NCBI GenBank assembly: GCA_050157065.1
Contig: CP189573.1
Reading direction: 5' to 3' (one strand)
DNA: 64,000 nucleotides
Source: Avipropionibacterium sp050157065
Lineage (GTDB): Bacteria; Actinomycetota; Actinomycetes; Propionibacteriales; Propionibacteriaceae
Shown one piece after another: positions 51,290 to 60,318 of the stretch; positions within the stretch are counted from its first letter, which is position 1, and the number at the start of each line of letters is the position of its first letter. A program made the translations under genes and the position numbers. The notes beneath the pieces were generated by a model that did not search any database, had not been told where the DNA came from, and was given only the letters and a program-made list of their open reading frames with translations.

Positions 51290-51967
51290 TCAGCCCAGCG
51301 ACCAGTCGACCGGCTCGGCGCCCTGGGCGACCAGCGCCTCGTTGGCTCGGCTGAACGGTCGGGACCCGAAGAAGCCTCGGTCCGCCGACATCGGCGACGG
51401 ATGGGCCGACGCGATCGACGGAACCTCCCCCAGCATCGGCGTCAGCGACTGGGCGTCGCGACCCCACAGGATCGCGACCAGCGGACCGCCGCGGGCGACC
51501 AACGCCTCGATCGCGGTCTGGGTGACCTGCTCCCATCCCTTGCCGCGATGGGATCCCGACCGTCCCGGCTGCACGGTCAGCACCCGGTTGAGCAGCAGCA
51601 CCCCCTGCTCGAACCACGGCGTCAGGTCTCCCGAGGTCGCCGGTGCCACCCCGAGGTCGTCGTGCAGCTCGCGGTAGATGTTGGTCAGGCTGCGTGGGAT
51701 CGGTCGCACCTGTGGCGCCACCGAGAAGGACAGCCCGACCGGATGGCCCGGTGTCGGGTACGGGTCCTGCCCGACGATCAGCACCTTGACCCGGTCCAGC
51801 GGCAGCGTGAACGCGCGCAGGACGTGCTCCCCGGCCGGCAGGTAGCCGCGTCCGGCCGCGTTCTCGGCCCGCAGGAACTCACCGAGTCCGGCGACCGTGT
51901 CGGCGACCGGTGCCAGGGCGCGGGCCCAGGTCGGGTCGATCAGGTCGGTCAGCGGGCGGGCGGTCAT
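51290..51967 (-). CDS. ung: Uracil-DNA glycosylase
   Basis: 225 residues from ATG 51967, which overlaps the stop of the MFS gene (ATGA). The family-1 motifs are VGQDPYPTPGHPVGLSFS with the catalytic Asp68, VLLLNRVLTVQPGRSGSHRG, and the DNA-intercalation loop SAHPSPMSADRGFFGSRPFS. It removes uracil from DNA at the start of base-excision repair. Coupling to a drug/metabolite transporter gene looks incidental. Confidence 0.97.
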   Translation of the reverse strand: MTARPLTDLIDPTWARALAPVADTVAGLGEFLRAENAAGRGYLPAGEHVLRAFTLPLDRVKVLIVGQDPYPTPGHPVGLSFSVAPQVRPIPRSLTNIYRELHDDLGVAPATSGDLTPWFEQGVLLLNRVLTVQPGRSGSHRGKGWEQVTQTAIEALVARGGPLVAILWGRDAQSLTPMLGEVPSIASAHPSPMSADRGFFGSRPFSRANEALVAQGAEPVDWSLG

Positions 51968-53313
51968 CGGCGCTCCACGGGGTAGGGGCGGAAGCCGTCC
52001 GGGTCGTCGGGCGGGGCGCCCACGTCGCACGGCTCGCCGGGCAGGTGCGGTTCGGCCGGCTCGGTCAGCACCGGTTCGGTGAAGGCGGGCTCCGGGTCGC
52101 CGGGGGCATCGTCGTGCTGCGGCGCGCCGGGCGGCATCCGCAGCGCCAGTGCCGAGCCGAGGACCAGGATCACCGCGCCGACCCCGAACCCCAACGGGAA
52201 CGAGCCCTGGGTGGCGATCCAGCCGGCGGCCAGCGGGCCGATGATGGCGCCGAGGTCGGTCACCATCGAGAACACCGCCACCGGGGTGCCGCTGCGTGCG
52301 CCGGCCGCATCGCCGACCGCTGCGGCCGGGGCCGTGCCCTGGAAGGCCGCGCCGACGCCGTACAGCGAGAGCGCGACGATCAGCACCCAGACGTTGCCCG
52401 CCAGCGAGACGCCGACCATGCCGACCGCACACACCAGACCCGAGGCGATCATCGCCGGTCGGCGGCCGACGGTGTCGACGAAGCGGCCGGCCGGGGCCAA
52501 CATCACCGTCTGCACCACCGCCGACACGGTGAACGCCAACCCGGTCCACGCCGGCTCGTGGTGCAGCACGTCGACGACCACGATCGGGATCAGTGCCGAC
52601 CGGACGCCGAAGGAGTTCCACCCCTGCCCGAGCCCGGCTACCAGGGCCGCCTGGTAGCGGGTGTCACGCAGCACGTCGCGGAACGGCCGGACCCCGTCGC
52701 TGCTCGCCTCCTCCTTGTGCTTGCCCGACGACCGCAGCACGACCAGGCCGATCAGGCCGGCGACGACCAGGGCCGCGGCGTAGAAGTAGAACGGCGCCGT
52801 CAGCGAGATGCCGGCCAGCAGGCCGCCGATGCCGGGGCCGGCCATCCCGCCCAACAGGAAGCCACCCATGTAGAGGCCGGACGCGCGGCCGCGCAGATTG
52901 GGCGAGACCGTGTTGAGCACCAAGGTCATCGCCGACACGGTGAACATGGCCGACCCGATGCCGCCGAGGCCGCGCAGCACCATGAACTGCAGGTACGTCG
53001 GGGCCAGCGCCGACACCGCGGTCGACACCGCCACGATGAAGATGCCGACGGTGAGCACCGGTCGCTCGCCGAACCTGTTGATCATGGGCCCCACCGCCGG
53101 CGCGGCCAACAGTCGGGCGAACGCGAACACCGACACCACCGCCGAGGCGGCGAACGTGTCGACCTCGAAACTCTTGGCGAACACCGGCAGCACCGGCAAC
53201 ATCACCCCGAAGCCGACGGCCACGGTGAACGAGATCATGCCGAGCACGATCACGCTGCGCGGAAGGGTGGTCCGGCTCCGGATCCAACGCCTCACCGACG
53301 CGCTGGTGCTCAA
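51964..53313 (-). CDS. Major facilitator superfamily transporter
   Basis: About 449 residues from TTG 53313 (AGGA eight bases upstream); GTG 53295 is an alternative. Twelve membrane helices are visible with the MFS A-motif regions (PMINRFGERPVL and GRFVDTVGRRPAM). It resembles multidrug or sugar efflux carriers; the substrate is unknown. A ~50-residue Pro/Asp/Glu-rich C-terminal tail follows the last helix. The stop overlaps the ung start. Confidence 0.85.
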   Translation of the reverse strand: MSTSASVRRWIRSRTTLPRSVIVLGMISFTVAVGFGVMLPVLPVFAKSFEVDTFAASAVVSVFAFARLLAAPAVGPMINRFGERPVLTVGIFIVAVSTAVSALAPTYLQFMVLRGLGGIGSAMFTVSAMTLVLNTVSPNLRGRASGLYMGGFLLGGMAGPGIGGLLAGISLTAPFYFYAAALVVAGLIGLVVLRSSGKHKEEASSDGVRPFRDVLRDTRYQAALVAGLGQGWNSFGVRSALIPIVVVDVLHHEPAWTGLAFTVSAVVQTVMLAPAGRFVDTVGRRPAMIASGLVCAVGMVGVSLAGNVWVLIVALSLYGVGAAFQGTAPAAAVGDAAGARSGTPVAVFSMVTDLGAIIGPLAAGWIATQGSFPLGFGVGAVILVLGSALALRMPPGAPQHDDAPGDPEPAFTEPVLTEPAEPHLPGEPCDVGAPPDDPDGFRPYPVERR

Positions 53314-53385
53314 CGGGCCAATCCTGTACTCACCCGGCCAATCCTGCCACCCGATGATCAGGGACCATCGCGGCGGATGACCGAT

Positions 53386-54648
53386 TCAGCCGAGGGCTGA
53401 CTTCGACTTCACCTCGGGCCAGCTCAGGTTCCAGTCGGTGTAACCGTTCAGCGGCTCCATGCCTCGGTTGCTGCCGTTGAACGTCGCGACGTCGCCGACG
53501 GCCATCGTGTTGAACAGCCACTCCGCGTCGGCCATCGACATCCCGACGCAGCCGTGCGAGGCGTTGTTCTTGCCGAAGTGCCGGGAGTTCCACGGCGCGG
53601 CGTGGAAGAACTCACCGGAGTTGGTGAGCCGCATCGCGAACTCGACGTCGTCGAGGTCGTAGTACTCGGGGTCGTTGATGTCCTCGGTCTCCGACCGCAT
53701 GGGCGTGTGGCGCAGCTTCTCGCTGATCACCTTGGTGCCGTTGCGGGTGGTGAACCCGGCCTTGCCCGCCGAGACCTGGATCGTCCGCGACAGCTTGTCG
53801 TTCACGAACACCCGCATCACGTGCTTGGCCAGGTCGACCTCGGCCACCACCTTGCGACCGACCTGGAACGACCACGACCGCGTGGTCTGCCCGTACAGGT
53901 CAGCGCCGGCCTTGACCCCGTTCAGTCGGGCGTCGACCTCGACCTTCGTGCCGGCGATCCAGTACGTCGCCGGCCGGTAGTGCACCTCGGAGTCGTTGGG
54001 CCAGTACCAACTGCCCGCCTGTGCCGGGGTGGTCGTGATGTGCAGGTGCTTCTCGACGTTCGCCCGGTCGGTCACCGGGATGTCGAACCGGATGATCACC
54101 GGCATCCCGACGCCGACGGTCTGGCCGTCGAGCGGATAGATCGAGGGGAAGGTCTGCTGGTCCAGGGTGAGGTCCTGGGTCTGGAAGGTTCGGCTGATCG
54201 ACGACCGGGTGCCGTCGGCGGCGACGGTGTCGATGTTGATGGCGTACGTGGTGCCCGGCTCGAGGCCGTCGGTCGCCCGCCACTCGGTGCGGTCGTCGTT
54301 GAGCCCGCCCGGGACGGTCAGCTTCTCCTTGCCCGACTTGGTCTGCACCACGGTCGAGGCGGTCACCGCCTCCAACGTGCCGTGCGCCGCCTTGATGTTG
54401 AGCAGGGTGTCGACGGTGACGCCTTCGGCCCCGTCGTCGACGTTGCTGGTCAGCGTCACCGGTGACGAGGTGGGCGACGGCGTGGGGGTCGGCTCCGGCG
54501 CGGGTGCCTGCGACTGCGGTGCGGACGTCGCGGGCGCCGGGTCCTGCTGGGGCGCGGGCTGGTTGGGGTTCGTCCCGCAGCCGGCGACGAACACCACGGT
54601 CCCGAGCAGCAGGGCGAGGACCGTCCGGGTGGTGCCGGTGCGTGCCAT
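53386..54648 (-). CDS. L,D-transpeptidase lipoprotein with Ig-like domains
   Basis: 420 residues from ATG 54648 after GGAGG. A lipobox ends at VAGC. A Pro/Gln/Thr linker follows, then two Ig-like domains (about 65-270) and a YkuD catalytic domain with NNASHGCVGMS, catalytic Cys367. This is the layout of mycobacterial-type Ldts that form 3-3 cross-links in peptidoglycan and can resist beta-lactams. The distal actinobacterial tail (WNLSWPEVKS) is present. Confidence 0.93.
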   Translation of the reverse strand: MARTGTTRTVLALLLGTVVFVAGCGTNPNQPAPQQDPAPATSAPQSQAPAPEPTPTPSPTSSPVTLTSNVDDGAEGVTVDTLLNIKAAHGTLEAVTASTVVQTKSGKEKLTVPGGLNDDRTEWRATDGLEPGTTYAINIDTVAADGTRSSISRTFQTQDLTLDQQTFPSIYPLDGQTVGVGMPVIIRFDIPVTDRANVEKHLHITTTPAQAGSWYWPNDSEVHYRPATYWIAGTKVEVDARLNGVKAGADLYGQTTRSWSFQVGRKVVAEVDLAKHVMRVFVNDKLSRTIQVSAGKAGFTTRNGTKVISEKLRHTPMRSETEDINDPEYYDLDDVEFAMRLTNSGEFFHAAPWNSRHFGKNNASHGCVGMSMADAEWLFNTMAVGDVATFNGSNRGMEPLNGYTDWNLSWPEVKSKSALG

Positions 54649-54776
54649 GAGTGCCTCCGAGGCCGGGAACGTTCGCCTCCACTGTGGCACGGGAACCCAA
54701 CGCCGTACGCCCGGAACGGCTGCCCTGTCGGCGAATCGTTGCCGGATCGCGACCCCGCCGGATCGCGGGGAGCGGA

Positions 54777-56669
54777 TCAGCGTCCGGGGTCGTCGTCGGG
54801 GCTGACCGGAGGAGTCGGGATGACCGGCAGCGTGAGGAAGGACACCCCGGCCCCGTGGTGGTGGACCGTGTTGGACGCCACCCGGACCGACCGCGATGTC
54901 CACGCCGGCTCGCCGGTGTTGGGGTTGACGTCGAACCGCGGAAAGTTCGAGCTCGACACGTCGAGGCGGATCCGGTGGCCGCGGCAGAACAGGTTGCTGA
55001 TCGGGTACAGCTCGATCTCGATCTCGACCACGTCGCCGGGCCGGTGGTCGGCGATGACGCTGCGCAGTCGGATGATCGAGTCGGTCAGGTTCAGGGCGTA
55101 CCCGTGCGGGTAGTCCGGCGACGGCGGATGGACGTCGATCAGCTTGGCGGTGAAGTCGGTGTCGGGGCAGTCGGTGGACACCGCCAGCCGCACTCGGACC
55201 GGGCCGGTGACCTCCAGGTCATCGGTCAGGGGCTCGGTCCGGAAGCTCAGCACGTCCGCCCGGGTGTTCAACGGCAGGTACGGGGCGTGGGCGCCGTAGG
55301 TCGTCGGGCCGGGCCACTGATCGAACCCTCCCGGCTCGACGAGCGGGGTACGGAGCTCCAGGGCGGCGGCGGAGGTGACGTCGTGGACTGGCCCGGTGGG
55401 GGACTGCACGGTCTCCAGGGAGGAGAGGCTGCCGCCGATGGTCGGGACGGGCCGGCGCGGGTCGAAGTCGAAGGTCGTGGAGCCGGGGCCGGACACCGGG
55501 GCGGCGACCTGCAGGGTGGCGTCGCCATGCAGGTACAGGACCAGGTCGCGGGCGCGTTCCAGCGGCCAGGTCGGCTCGTCACGCCAGTGGCCGCCATGGC
55601 GCAGTCGACCGTCGGGGCCCTTGGTGCCGCTTCCGCCGCCCATGACGAAGATCCGCACCGGTGGACGGGTCGCCCAGCCCTCGTCCTTGCCGAGCAGGAA
55701 CTCGTCGTAGAAGCTGCGGTGCAGCTCGCGGAAGGAGTCCAGTGCTGCGTCCGGTCCGAAGCTGACGTCGCCGGACACCGTCCCCTCGACCTGACCGGTG
55801 CCATGGGTCCACGGACCCATGATCAGGTAGGCCGGTGCGCTGTTGCCGTCACGCGCCGCGACGTACAACTCGCACGTCGCCCTGGCGTAGGAGTCGTACC
55901 ACCCACCGACGGTGAGCATCGGCACGTCGGCAAAGGTGTCCATGTCGCCGACGGGCCACACCGCCGGGTCCCGCCAGCGTCCGTCGAAGGTGTCGTGCTG
56001 CGCGATCTCGAGCGCCCAGTCCTCGTACCCGGGGAATTCGTGCAGTGGTGAGGCTCCCCGGCGCAGCGGCAGCGCGGTGAACAGCTCGGCGGCTCCGGGA
56101 GCGTCAAGGGCGGCGCTGCCGAACCAGTCGCGACCACCGTGTGCTGCCGGATTGAGGGCCGAGTGCCACAGCGCCCACGCGATGAACCGCAGCTCGATCG
56201 CCCCGCCTTGACGGACCGAGCTGCTGAACGCGCAGGACCCACTCATCGTCGGGACGATCGCCGCCAACCCGGGGGCGCCGGCCGCCGCCATCGCGGTCTG
56301 GGTCCATCCCGACCACGACGTCCCGTACGTGGCGACCCGGCCGTCGGACCACGGCTGCTCGATGATCCAGGCGGCGGTGTCGGCACCGTCGTCGGCCTCG
56401 GGCCACAGGAAGTCGACCGTGCCGCCGGAATCGAAACAGCCACGGCAGTCCTGGGTCACCGCGGCGTAGCCGTGGGAGGCGAACCAGTCCGCCCAGGCGC
56501 CGTTCTCGGGGTCCTGCAGCCGCGTCTTGCTGTACGGGGTCCGCACCAGCACGGTGGGTCGTCGCGACAGCCCGTCCGAGCCGTCGGAGCCACCCGGCAG
56601 CACCACGTCGGTGGCCAACTCGACACCGTCACGCATCGCCACGGAATGGGTGGAACGGATGGGATCCAC
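54777..56669 (-). CDS. CocE/NonD-family alpha/beta hydrolase
   Basis: 630 residues from GTG 56669. The N-terminal hydrolase domain has VRTPYSKTRLQDPENG, QDCRGCFDSGG and the nucleophile elbow YGTSWSGWTQ. The C-terminal jelly-roll of X-Pro dipeptidyl-peptidase/cocaine esterases follows (VTGPVRVRLAVSTDCPDTDF, GHRIRLDVSSSNFPRFDVNP). It hydrolyses acyl esters or amides; the physiological substrate is unknown. There is no signal peptide. Confidence 0.88.
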   Translation of the reverse strand: MDPIRSTHSVAMRDGVELATDVVLPGGSDGSDGLSRRPTVLVRTPYSKTRLQDPENGAWADWFASHGYAAVTQDCRGCFDSGGTVDFLWPEADDGADTAAWIIEQPWSDGRVATYGTSWSGWTQTAMAAAGAPGLAAIVPTMSGSCAFSSSVRQGGAIELRFIAWALWHSALNPAAHGGRDWFGSAALDAPGAAELFTALPLRRGASPLHEFPGYEDWALEIAQHDTFDGRWRDPAVWPVGDMDTFADVPMLTVGGWYDSYARATCELYVAARDGNSAPAYLIMGPWTHGTGQVEGTVSGDVSFGPDAALDSFRELHRSFYDEFLLGKDEGWATRPPVRIFVMGGGSGTKGPDGRLRHGGHWRDEPTWPLERARDLVLYLHGDATLQVAAPVSGPGSTTFDFDPRRPVPTIGGSLSSLETVQSPTGPVHDVTSAAALELRTPLVEPGGFDQWPGPTTYGAHAPYLPLNTRADVLSFRTEPLTDDLEVTGPVRVRLAVSTDCPDTDFTAKLIDVHPPSPDYPHGYALNLTDSIIRLRSVIADHRPGDVVEIEIELYPISNLFCRGHRIRLDVSSSNFPRFDVNPNTGEPAWTSRSVRVASNTVHHHGAGVSFLTLPVIPTPPVSPDDDPGR

Positions 56670-56827
56670 GAGTGCCTCACTGCTCTGTGTCGGGTGCGAC
56701 CGATGTCGGCTCGATGTGCTCGGGTGCCACGGTGATGCCGCCGCGGCCACCCTATCGCCGGACCGACGGACGCTCAGCGACTGATCAGGTCGCCGGGCGG
56801 ACGGTTCAGCAGGCAAGATGTGCGTTC

Positions 56828-57601
56828 ATGCGCATCGTGATCGTCGGCGGGGCAGGTGTCCTCGCAACCCAGATCAGCCCGTACCTGCAACAGGCCGGCC
56901 ACCAGGTGGTCGCCCTCGGGCCGGACGCACCCACCGTCGCCGGCGTCGAACACGTCCCCGGCGACGCCACCGACTTCGACGTGCTGCGCCGCGGTTTCGC
57001 CGGCGCCGATGCGGTCGTCAACTTCGCGCTCCGGGCCGCCCGGGGTGCCGGTGCCGACGAGCAGACCGATCCGGTGCGGGCCGCGTTCGCCGTCAACGTC
57101 GGCAGTGTGTACGCACAGTTGCGGGTCGCGGCGGCCGAAGGGGTGGCCGCCTTCGTCCAGATGAGCACCTTGGCGGTGTACGAAGGGTTCGGACAGCAGC
57201 GCCGCTCGGCCCTCGAGCCGACCGACGGCACCAGCCTGTACGGGGTGACGAAGCGGATGGCGGAGCTGGCCGCGGAGTCGGAGGCGGCCCGTACCCCCGA
57301 GTTGACGGTGACCACCCTGCGGATGGGCTACCCGACCAGGGCCGAGTGGTGGCCGCGCTGGGGCAACCCGGTGGTCACCGAGCCCGGTCCGGTGCCGAGC
57401 TTCGACGGCTCGTCGTACGCCGCCGTGCACCCTGAGGACCTGGCCGAGGTGATCCTGCTGGCCGCGGCCCGCCGCGGGCCGTACGTCGCGGCGCCGGTCA
57501 CCGCCGACCTCGACGGGGCCGCCCTGGCCGACCAGTGGCCGCACGTGCTCGGCTGGCGTCCCCGACACGTCCTCGGGGAGATCCCCGAACCGGCCCGCTG
57601 A
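56828..57601 (+). CDS. NAD-dependent epimerase/dehydratase (SDR) family protein
   Basis: 257 residues from ATG 56828. The Rossmann motif VIVGGAGVLATQISPYL opens the protein. VQMSTLAVYEGF and SLYGVTKRMAELA supply the SDR active-site Tyr-x-x-x-Lys (YGVTK). It is a sugar-nucleotide or small-molecule epimerase-like enzyme; the substrate is unknown. It is divergent from the CocE gene. Confidence 0.8.
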   Translation: MRIVIVGGAGVLATQISPYLQQAGHQVVALGPDAPTVAGVEHVPGDATDFDVLRRGFAGADAVVNFALRAARGAGADEQTDPVRAAFAVNVGSVYAQLRVAAAEGVAAFVQMSTLAVYEGFGQQRRSALEPTDGTSLYGVTKRMAELAAESEAARTPELTVTTLRMGYPTRAEWWPRWGNPVVTEPGPVPSFDGSSYAAVHPEDLAEVILLAAARRGPYVAAPVTADLDGAALADQWPHVLGWRPRHVLGEIPEPAR

Positions 57602-57640
57602 CCGACCGGTCGGGTGGCGGGTGGGCCTAATATCGGAACC

Positions 57641-58543
57641 ATGAGTGACCTGCAGTCCATCCTCGAGGACCTCGCGGCTGGACGGATCTCCGCCGACGAG
57701 GCGTCCCGCCGCATCGACAGCCTGGACCGCGACGACCGACCGGGCGGACCGGAGAAGGTCGCCGAGCCCACCGACGAGGAACTTGCCGGCAAGCGTGACC
57801 CCGGCCCCGACGCCGGCTTCCGCGGGTACGCACCGCCCCCCCCACCGAAGGGGTTCGGCCCCGAGGAACGCCGCACCTCGGCCAGGCCGAGCGGCAGCAA
57901 GGGGGTGGAGCGGCTCGAGATCCGCGCCTCCAGCCGTCGCGTCCGGTTGATCGGTGACCCGGGAGTGTCGACGGTCTCGATCGACGGGCCCCACGTACTG
58001 CGCCGCAACGGCAAGGTGCTGGAGATCACCAGCGAAGGGCAACTGACGCCGTCGCTGGACGGGTTCTCGCTGTTGCGGACGCGGAGCCTGCACGACCTGC
58101 GCGTCAACACCTTCGGCGGCAAGGAGTTGGCGATCCGGGTCAACCCGTCGCTGCTGATCGACGCCGAACTGTCCGGCGGCATGTTGACCACGATGGAGGT
58201 GCCGTACCTGGGCAAGGTGCGGGTCACCGCCGGCGGTGCCCGGATCAACGGGGCGGCCGAGATCTCCGACGCACTGATCCAGGCCGGCCAGGCCACCATC
58301 AAGGGCACCTTCCGCAGTGGTCGCTCGCGGATCCGGTTCGAGTCGGGACAGGGCAGCATCGAGCTGGGCGACGAGTCGAACGTGACGATCCGCTCGGAGG
58401 CGCACCTGGGGAAGGTCGCCTGGGCCGGGGCTCACTCCGGTGAGGGCGCCGAGGTCGTGATGGGACACGGGAACGCCCGGCTGGACGTCGAGGCGATGAT
58501 GGCGTACGTGACCGTACGCGTGGGGGAGGGTGAGACCGCATGA
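57641..58543 (+). CDS. Beta-helix (DUF4097/bactofilin-like) protein with N-terminal SHOCT-like motif
   Basis: 300 residues from ATG 57641. Residues 1-28 (MSDLQSILEDLAAGRISADE) look like an SHOCT/YvlB-type helical motif. An Asp/Pro-rich linker follows. From about 85 the sequence is a regular beta-strand array (VRLIGDPGVSTVSIDG, VRVTAGGARINGAAEI, SIELGDESNVTIRSEAHLGK), resembling adhesin-like or bactofilin-type beta-helices. It overlaps the DUF2089-type zinc-ribbon gene by ATGA. The pair may sense or organise the cell envelope, by analogy with YvlB-like proteins. Confidence 0.65.
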   Translation: MSDLQSILEDLAAGRISADEASRRIDSLDRDDRPGGPEKVAEPTDEELAGKRDPGPDAGFRGYAPPPPPKGFGPEERRTSARPSGSKGVERLEIRASSRRVRLIGDPGVSTVSIDGPHVLRRNGKVLEITSEGQLTPSLDGFSLLRTRSLHDLRVNTFGGKELAIRVNPSLLIDAELSGGMLTTMEVPYLGKVRVTAGGARINGAAEISDALIQAGQATIKGTFRSGRSRIRFESGQGSIELGDESNVTIRSEAHLGKVAWAGAHSGEGAEVVMGHGNARLDVEAMMAYVTVRVGEGETA

Positions 58544-58938
58544 GTGGCCGAGCAGGGGGCTATCGGGCCCCGTCCGACTGTCCCGTCTGCGGTGACGACC
58601 TGATGCTCACCCAATTGGCGTGCGACTCGTGCGACACCGAGTTGTCGGGCCGCTTCGAGGCGTGTGACTTCTGTGGCCTGGACACCGACGAGTACGCCGT
58701 CGTCCGGGCCCTGGTCGTCGCCGGTGGGGACGTGGCGGCCGTCGCGGGCGAGCTGGGCACGACGACGCAGGACGTGGCCCGCCGGCTCGCCGAGCTGGCG
58801 CCCCGGTTCGCGCCGCGGGCCCCGGGCTCGGGTGACGCCGCAGCTGGCCGCGACGCCGTACCGGACCGGGATGACGTGTTGACCAGGGTGGTGACCGGGG
58901 AACTGACCCCGGAGGAGGCCCGCAACCTGCTGAGCTGA
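58540..58938 (+). CDS. DUF2089-like zinc-ribbon/HTH protein
   Basis: 132 residues from ATG 58540. CPVCGDDL and CDSCDTELSG with a later C-x-x-C (CDFCGL) form a zinc ribbon. A helix-turn-helix-like stretch follows (GDVAAVAGELGTTTQDVARR) and a C-terminal short helix LTPEEARNLLS matching the SHOCT-like motif of its partner. DUF2089 proteins are probable regulators. It is translated with the beta-helix gene upstream. Confidence 0.78.
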   Translation: MSGRAGGYRAPSDCPVCGDDLMLTQLACDSCDTELSGRFEACDFCGLDTDEYAVVRALVVAGGDVAAVAGELGTTTQDVARRLAELAPRFAPRAPGSGDAAAGRDAVPDRDDVLTRVVTGELTPEEARNLLS

Positions 58939-58975
58939 CGGGGACCTCTGAGCTGACGGGGGCCATCGCAGGAAT

Positions 58976-59036
58976 GGGCGCCACAGCGACGCGTCTGGAC
59001 GTGAACTCCAGCTGTGTCGCTGTGGCGCCCCTTTTT
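58976..59036 (+). terminator. Intrinsic terminator after the DUF2089-like gene
   Basis: A perfect 15-bp stem (GGGCGCCACAGCGAC at 58976-58990 with its complement at 59016-59030) closes a 25-base loop containing a small inner hairpin, followed by CTTTTT. It is a strong rho-independent terminator on the plus strand. Confidence 0.85.
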
Positions 59037-59060
59037 ACGAGCGCGTACGTGCAATGCAGC

Positions 59061-59091
59061 GAGTCCCGCACCCGGATCGGGTGCGGGACTC
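59061..59091. terminator. Hairpin between convergent genes, probably the greA transcript end
   Basis: GAGTCCCGCACCC at 59061-59073 and its exact complement at 59079-59091 form a 13-bp stem with a 5-base loop, 46 bp after the greA stop. It lacks a clear U-run on the minus strand, so it may be a weak terminator or an mRNA-stabilising structure. Confidence 0.5.
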
Positions 59092-59136
59092 GCCACTGGC
59101 TGAGGGTGCCGGGCCCCAGCCCGGCGGTTGGCTGGG

Positions 59137-59649
59137 TCAGCCGGTGAAGGGCTTCACCGAAACGATGCTGACGCTGATGTCCTTGCCGTTGGGCGCCTCG
59201 TAGGTGACCGCGTCACCCTTGGACCGGCCCAGGATGGCGGCGCCGAGCGGGGACTGCGGGCTGTAGACCTGCATGTCGGTGACCGCGTCGTCCAGACCGA
59301 GCACCTCGCGGGAGCCCAGCAGGAACGTCTCGGTGTCGTCGAGGTCGCCCGCGAAGGCGATGGTGACCTCGGTCCCGGGGGAGACGGTGTTCGGATCGTC
59401 GGGGGCCTCGCCGACCTCGGCGCGCCGCAGCATGTCCTGCAGCTGCCGGATCCGGGCCTCCTGTTGGCCCTGCTCCTCGCGAGCGGCGTGGTAGCCGCCG
59501 TTCTCCTTGAGGTCGCCCTCGTCGCGGGCGGCGGCAATGCGGTTGGCCACTTCGGTGCGGCCCTCGCCGGTCAGGTGAGCGAGCTCGGCCTGCAGCTTGG
59601 CGTGGGCGTCACGGGTGAGCCAGATCGTTTCTTGGGTGTGTTCAGCCAT
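59137..59649 (-). CDS. greA: Transcription elongation factor GreA
   Basis: 170 residues from ATG 59649. The N-terminal coiled coil carries the acidic tip (ARDEGDLKENGGYHAAREEQ) that enters the RNA polymerase channel to stimulate transcript cleavage. The C-terminal FKBP-like domain ends SPLGAAILGRSKGDAVTYEA. The order greA, DUF4307, mca matches the mycobacterial locus. Confidence 0.97.
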   Translation of the reverse strand: MAEHTQETIWLTRDAHAKLQAELAHLTGEGRTEVANRIAAARDEGDLKENGGYHAAREEQGQQEARIRQLQDMLRRAEVGEAPDDPNTVSPGTEVTIAFAGDLDDTETFLLGSREVLGLDDAVTDMQVYSPQSPLGAAILGRSKGDAVTYEAPNGKDISVSIVSVKPFTG

Positions 59650-59760
59650 CCGGACAGTCTAACCATTCGGCTGCCGGAAGCCAGTCACTTCGTCTCCAGC
59701 AGAATTTTGCACCGTGACAAGGCTGCGGTCAAACCACCTCACGCCGGCGGTGAGGCGACC

Positions 59761-60159
59761 TCAACCACTGCTGCACCGGTCGACCGACAGCGAGGTGGCG
59801 CGCCGGAAGGTGCGCATCGTCTGCTCCACCTCGGTCAGCTCCGATCCGCCGGGGGCGAGTTCGATGGTGACCTCGCCGACCCGTTCGAAGTTGTCGGCCT
59901 GGGCGATCACCCGGCACCGGGCGGCGACGCCGGTGTCGTGGCGTTGCACGGTGGCGGTGAACCGGGCCTCGGTGTCGGAGAGCACTTCGAACCGGGTGAC
60001 CTGCGCATCGACGGCCGGGGTGGCCATCGCCAGTCCGGCCCACACCACCCAGGCGAGCGCGAGCGCGGCGCCGGCGACCACCAGGCCGATCGCCACCCGC
60101 GGGGAGGTGCGAGGCGGCGGGTAGCGGCGGGCGAGCCGCTCACTGGTGGTGGACGTCAT
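59761..60159 (-). CDS. DUF4307 membrane protein
   Basis: 132 residues from ATG 60159. One membrane helix (VAIGLVVAGAALALAWVVWA, about 23-43) precedes a small beta-rich extracytoplasmic domain with two cysteines (AARCRVI, VDRCSSG). The domain and its place between greA and mca identify DUF4307, function unknown. The divergent gap to mca holds a tandem repeat. Confidence 0.85.
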   Translation of the reverse strand: MTSTTSERLARRYPPPRTSPRVAIGLVVAGAALALAWVVWAGLAMATPAVDAQVTRFEVLSDTEARFTATVQRHDTGVAARCRVIAQADNFERVGEVTIELAPGGSELTEVEQTMRTFRRATSLSVDRCSSG

Positions 60160-60188
60160 GCCCTCGAGGGTATCCGTGGGTCGGGCTG

Positions 60189-60268
60189 GGTGCTGTCTCG
60201 GCACCGGGCCGGTGCTGTCTCGGTCACCGGGCCGGTGCTGTCTCGGTCACCGGGCCGGTGCTGTCTCG
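60189..60268. repeat. 23-base tandem repeat in the divergent DUF4307-mca promoter region
   Basis: Two identical 23-base units (60211-60233 and 60234-60256) containing GGTGCTGTCTCGG are flanked by a degenerate copy from 60189 and a partial copy to 60268. The unit includes the palindrome CCGG. It lies 50-130 bases before mca, so copy number could affect expression. Confidence 0.85.
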
Positions 60269-60318
60269 CTTGTCGGGGGCGACATGCGATCGGGGCCGGT
60301 CCGGGTGAAGATGGGGCA

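Noticed and set aside
60189..60268. Possible CRISPR array
   Set aside because: Units are contiguous 23-base tandem copies with no unique spacers.
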